Below are positions 6,704-8,325 of a stretch of 8,325 nt of DNA, piece after piece. Source of the DNA: Xanthobacteraceae bacterium (GTDB lineage Bacteria > Pseudomonadota > Alphaproteobacteria > Rhizobiales > Xanthobacteraceae); assembly GCA_030039655.1 (NCBI GenBank), contig JASHVC010000496.1:1-8325 (forward strand), written 5' to 3'. How positions within the stretch are numbered: the stretch's first letter is position 1; the number at the start of each line of letters is the position of its first letter. Under the pieces are notes generated by a model. That model did not search any database and was not told the DNA's origin. It saw only the letters and a program-made list of their open reading frames with translations. A program made the translations under genes and the position numbers.

Positions 6704-7210
6704 TCACAGCCGCGCTCCCGCTGACCCGCCAACCGTGTCCGACACATATTGTTCCAGCCGCGCCAAGGTTTGGATGAGGCCCGTATCGGCGCCGTATTCC
6801 TTGATGAGGCGATCGCGTTCCGCCGCTGACGGAAAGTCGCCGCGCCAGATGATGCGCGTGCGGCCGCCAAGATCTTCGAACTTGATCGTCTGCCGGAACT
6901 GCACCGGCTCAACGTCCTCGCCGCCGCCGTGGCGGTAGACGATACGCTCCGGCGGCACCACCTCCTCGTAGGTGATGCGGTTCTGATAGTCACGGCCGTC
7001 GGGGCCGTGCATGACGAAACGCCAGACACCGCCCGGCCGCATATCGAAACTCAGTGTCGTCGTGGTGAAGCCGTTCGGCCCCCACCATTTCGCCAGATGC
7101 TTGGGGTCGGTGAACGCCGCGAACACGAGATCGCGCGGCGCATCGAATTCACGCATTCCGATCATGACGCGCGGATCGCTCTTGAGGTCGAGACTACTTT
7201 TTGCGGCCAT
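6704..7210 (-). CDS. SRPBCC / AHSA1-like domain protein paired with ArsR (first copy)
   Basis: This 168-residue protein is the first structural gene after the ArsR regulator. The AHSA1-branch features are REFDAPRDLVFAAFTDPKHL (residues 20-39), WWGPNGF (42-48), FDMRPGGVWRFVMHGPDG (55-72), YEEVVPPERIVY (81-92), a beta-strand with FEDLGGRTRIIWRG (111-124), and a C-terminal helix GLIQTLARLEQYVSD (144-158). It overlaps the end of arsR by 17 bp, and its AGGAG ribosome binding site lies inside arsR about 9 nt before the ATG, so the two are probably translationally coupled. ArsR-SRPBCC pairs are common in Alphaproteobacteria and Actinobacteria. In such pairs the SRPBCC protein is often thought to bind or handle the molecule that releases the regulator, but that is not shown here. 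The ligand is unknown. Confidence 0.94.
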   Translation of the reverse strand: MAAKSSLDLKSDPRVMIGMREFDAPRDLVFAAFTDPKHLAKWWGPNGFTTTTLSFDMRPGGVWRFVMHGPDGRDYQNRITYEEVVPPERIVYRHGGGEDVEPVQFRQTIKFEDLGGRTRIIWRGDFPSAAERDRLIKEYGADTGLIQTLARLEQYVSDTVGGSAGARL

Positions 7211-7589
7211 GCTTCGTACTCCTAGCTTTCAGGTCTTTCACTTTGGGTTCCTTGGCTGATTGTTCCTTGCCTTGGAGCTTCTTCAGGTAGTCGTCGAGGC
7301 GATCGAAACTCTCGTCGTAGAAGCGGCGATAGTGCCCAAGCCAGTCATCAACTTCCTTCAATGCGCGCGGCTCGATGCGGCACGGCCGCCACTGCGCTTC
7401 GCGACCGCGCGTAATCAAGCCGGCGTGCTCCAGCACCTTCAGATGCTTCGACACCGCGGGCAGCGACATCGTGAAGGGCTTTGCCAACTCCATCACCGAA
7501 GTCTCGCCGCGCGCCAGCCGCGCCAGGATGGCGCGGCGGGTGGGGTCGGCCAGGGCCGAGAAGGTGGCGTCGAGGTTCAATTTCACCAT
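7194..7589 (-). CDS. ArsR-family winged-helix transcriptional repressor (SRPBCC-associated type)
   Basis: This 131-residue DNA-binding protein has the ArsR winged helix: FSALADPTRRAILARLARGE (residues 10-29), SVMELAKPF, the recognition helix SLPAVSKHLKVLEHAGLI (42-59), and the wing ITRGREAQWRPCRIEP (59-74). It lacks the ELCVCDL-type cysteine pair of arsenic sensors; the equivalent segment is SVMELAKPF, and the single Cys (70) is in the wing. It therefore probably senses something other than arsenic. After residue 106 comes a Lys-rich tail (GKEQSAKEPKVKDLKA and on to GRKK) that could add DNA contacts. The ATG at 7587-7589 fits the family's usual N-terminus (MVKLNLDATFSALADP). No clear ribosome binding site precedes it, and the predicted leader is only about 15 nt, so translation may be nearly leaderless. 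It probably represses its own operon through the repeats at 7590-7616. Confidence 0.94.
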   Translation of the reverse strand: MVKLNLDATFSALADPTRRAILARLARGETSVMELAKPFTMSLPAVSKHLKVLEHAGLITRGREAQWRPCRIEPRALKEVDDWLGHYRRFYDESFDRLDDYLKKLQGKEQSAKEPKVKDLKARSTKHGRKK

Positions 7590-7616
7590 CCGGTTAAATA
7601 ACTGACCGGTTAAATA
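7590..7616 (-). promoter_or_regulatory. Likely ArsR operator: two 11-bp direct repeats
   Basis: TATTTAACCGG occurs twice on the minus strand, at 7616-7606 and 7600-7590, with identical bases and a 16-bp period. The first copy contains the -10 box; the second ends right at the arsR start codon. Between and across them lies TAAC-N6-GTTA (7599-7602 and 7609-7612), a short inverted repeat. Binding of a repressor dimer here would block the promoter. The sequence pattern is certain; its assignment to this ArsR is inferred from position. Confidence 0.7.
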
Positions 7617-7639
7617 GAGCCAAAGCGTTTTGTTGTCAA
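7611..7639 (-). promoter_or_regulatory. Sigma-70-type promoter of the arsR operon
   Basis: On the minus strand, TTGACA (7639-7634) is a perfect -35 box, followed by a spacer of exactly 17 bp and TATTTA (7616-7611) as -10 box. Transcription would start near 7604, about 15 nt before the arsR ATG. The -10 box is part of the first operator repeat. The next minus-strand genes are so close that this may be the promoter for all of them down to 4653, and possibly for putA as well. Confidence 0.75.
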
Positions 7640-7741
7640 GCGACGCTCCGTGCCATTTCGGCTTTCGTGCCGCCGCCCTCGCCATCGTGTATCTTCGGGC
7701 ACCAATCGATGGCGTCGAGAGAGGAATCGCGAGCAGCCACC

Positions 7742-8325
7742 ATGTCCTTGGTTCGCGTCTATTTTCGCGTTCTTGCTCTGCTGCAGGCCGACGTGCGGCT
7801 AGCCGTGGTGCTGACCCTGGCCAACATTGCGCTCGCGGGCGCACAATTCGTCGAGCCGGTCCTGTTCGGACGCATCGTCGATGCCTTGTCGGGCACGCTG
7901 CCCACGGACGTCGGCGCGGCCGCGCGGACTCTGGCGCCGATCATCGGCACATGGGTCGTGTTCGGCCTGTTCATCATCGGCGCCGGCACGCTGGTGGCGT
8001 GGTATGCGGACCGGCTGGCGCATCAGCGCCGCAACATGGTGCTGGCCGATTATTTCGAGCACGTGCTGCAGCTGCCGCTCGCCTATCACTCCGGCGAACA
8101 TTCCGGCCGGCAGATAAAGGTGATGCTCAGCGGCACCGACACGCTGTGGTGGCTATGGGTGTCGTTCTTCCGCGAACACTTCGCCGCCTTCGTGTTCATC
8201 GCCATTCTGCTGCCCGCCACCCTGGTGTTGAATTGGCGGCTCGCTCTGCCGCTGCTGGTGCTTTGCGTCGCCTTCACGGCGCTCACCGTCGTGGTCGTGC
8301 AAAAGAGCCACGCGATGCAGAACGC
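7742..8325 (+). CDS. ndvA: Cyclic beta-1,2-glucan exporter NdvA/ChvA (ABC transporter), N-terminal part
   Basis: This 194-residue fragment is the start of a fused ABC exporter, with the membrane domain first and the ATPase domain later, beyond the right edge. It resembles rhizobial NdvA and Agrobacterium ChvA, which move cyclic beta-1,2-glucan across the inner membrane to the periplasm for osmoadaptation and host interaction. Matching features recalled from the family are the N-terminus MSLxxVYxR, EPVLFGRIVDALSG (38-51), YADRLAHQRR (88-97), LPLAYHSGEHSGRQ (111-124), and TLWWLWVSFFREH (134-146). Membrane segments lie near residues 20-40, 66-88, 147-165 and 166-187. The ATG at 7742 matches the family start. 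An in-frame ATG at 7709 would add 11 residues and has no ribosome binding site. The nearest purine-rich stretch, GAGAGGA, lies about 16 nt before 7742, which is far. No ATPase motif is in the window, so other glucan-type exporters remain possible. Confidence 0.85.
   Translation, partial: MSLVRVYFRVLALLQADVRLAVVLTLANIALAGAQFVEPVLFGRIVDALSGTLPTDVGAAARTLAPIIGTWVVFGLFIIGAGTLVAWYADRLAHQRRNMVLADYFEHVLQLPLAYHSGEHSGRQIKVMLSGTDTLWWLWVSFFREHFAAFVFIAILLPATLVLNWRLALPLLVLCVAFTALTVVVVQKSHAMQN

Noticed and set aside
7590..7844. 85-residue N-terminal extension of ArsR from an upstream start at 7844
   Set aside because: It would run across the promoter and the operator repeats and overlap the ndvA coding region. 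ArsR homologues begin near MVKLNLDATFSALADP.
7799..8286. Minus-strand open frames opposite ndvA
   Set aside because: The plus-strand frame matches NdvA/ChvA along its whole visible length with membrane segments. The antisense products show no family features.

Overview
The window looks like chromosomal DNA from an alphaproteobacterium, most likely Hyphomicrobiales (Rhizobiales), perhaps near the Bradyrhizobium/Xanthobacteraceae branch. The reasons are the high GC content, a PutA without a DNA-binding domain (the Bradyrhizobium type), and the start of an NdvA/ChvA cyclic beta-1,2-glucan exporter. This placement is inferred from gene content; no rRNA or tRNA is present. There are no mobile elements, CRISPR arrays or phage genes. 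No stretch over 300 bases lacks a gene; the largest gaps are 211-376 and 7590-7741.

Layout. Almost everything is on the minus strand, read from right to left. At 7590-7639 lies a clear sigma-70-type promoter, with its -10 box inside a pair of 11-bp direct repeats. It drives an ArsR-family repressor gene (7194-7589). This is followed closely by SRPBCC/AHSA1 (6704-7210), VOC/PhnB-like (6243-6647), SRPBCC (5693-6202), VOC/3-dmu-9_3-mt-like (5164-5664) and SRPBCC (4653-5135). These five genes alternate between two small ligand-binding folds. Next come putA (1502-4609), a hisE-type phosphoribosyl-ATP pyrophosphatase gene (1059-1439), and a DedA-family membrane protein gene (377-1012). A hairpin with a short U run (329-358) may end the run. 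Beyond it, a secreted proline-rich protein gene (minus, starting at 210) leaves the left edge. On the plus strand, divergent from arsR, ndvA starts at 7742 and leaves the right edge.

How the genes may work together. The arsR promoter and the tight spacing suggest one repressor-controlled operon for the SRPBCC/VOC set. The inducing signal and the ligands cannot be read from the sequence. Only 43 bp separate the last SRPBCC gene from putA, and that gap can form a hairpin that pairs with the putA ribosome binding site. Proline catabolism may therefore receive transcription from the ArsR operon, or it may use a promoter inside the SRPBCC gene. putA, hisE and dedA look like ordinary metabolic and envelope genes that happen to be adjacent.

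The most interesting parts are the ArsR operator/promoter, the alternating SRPBCC-VOC array, and the putA leader hairpin. No clearly novel large system is visible.
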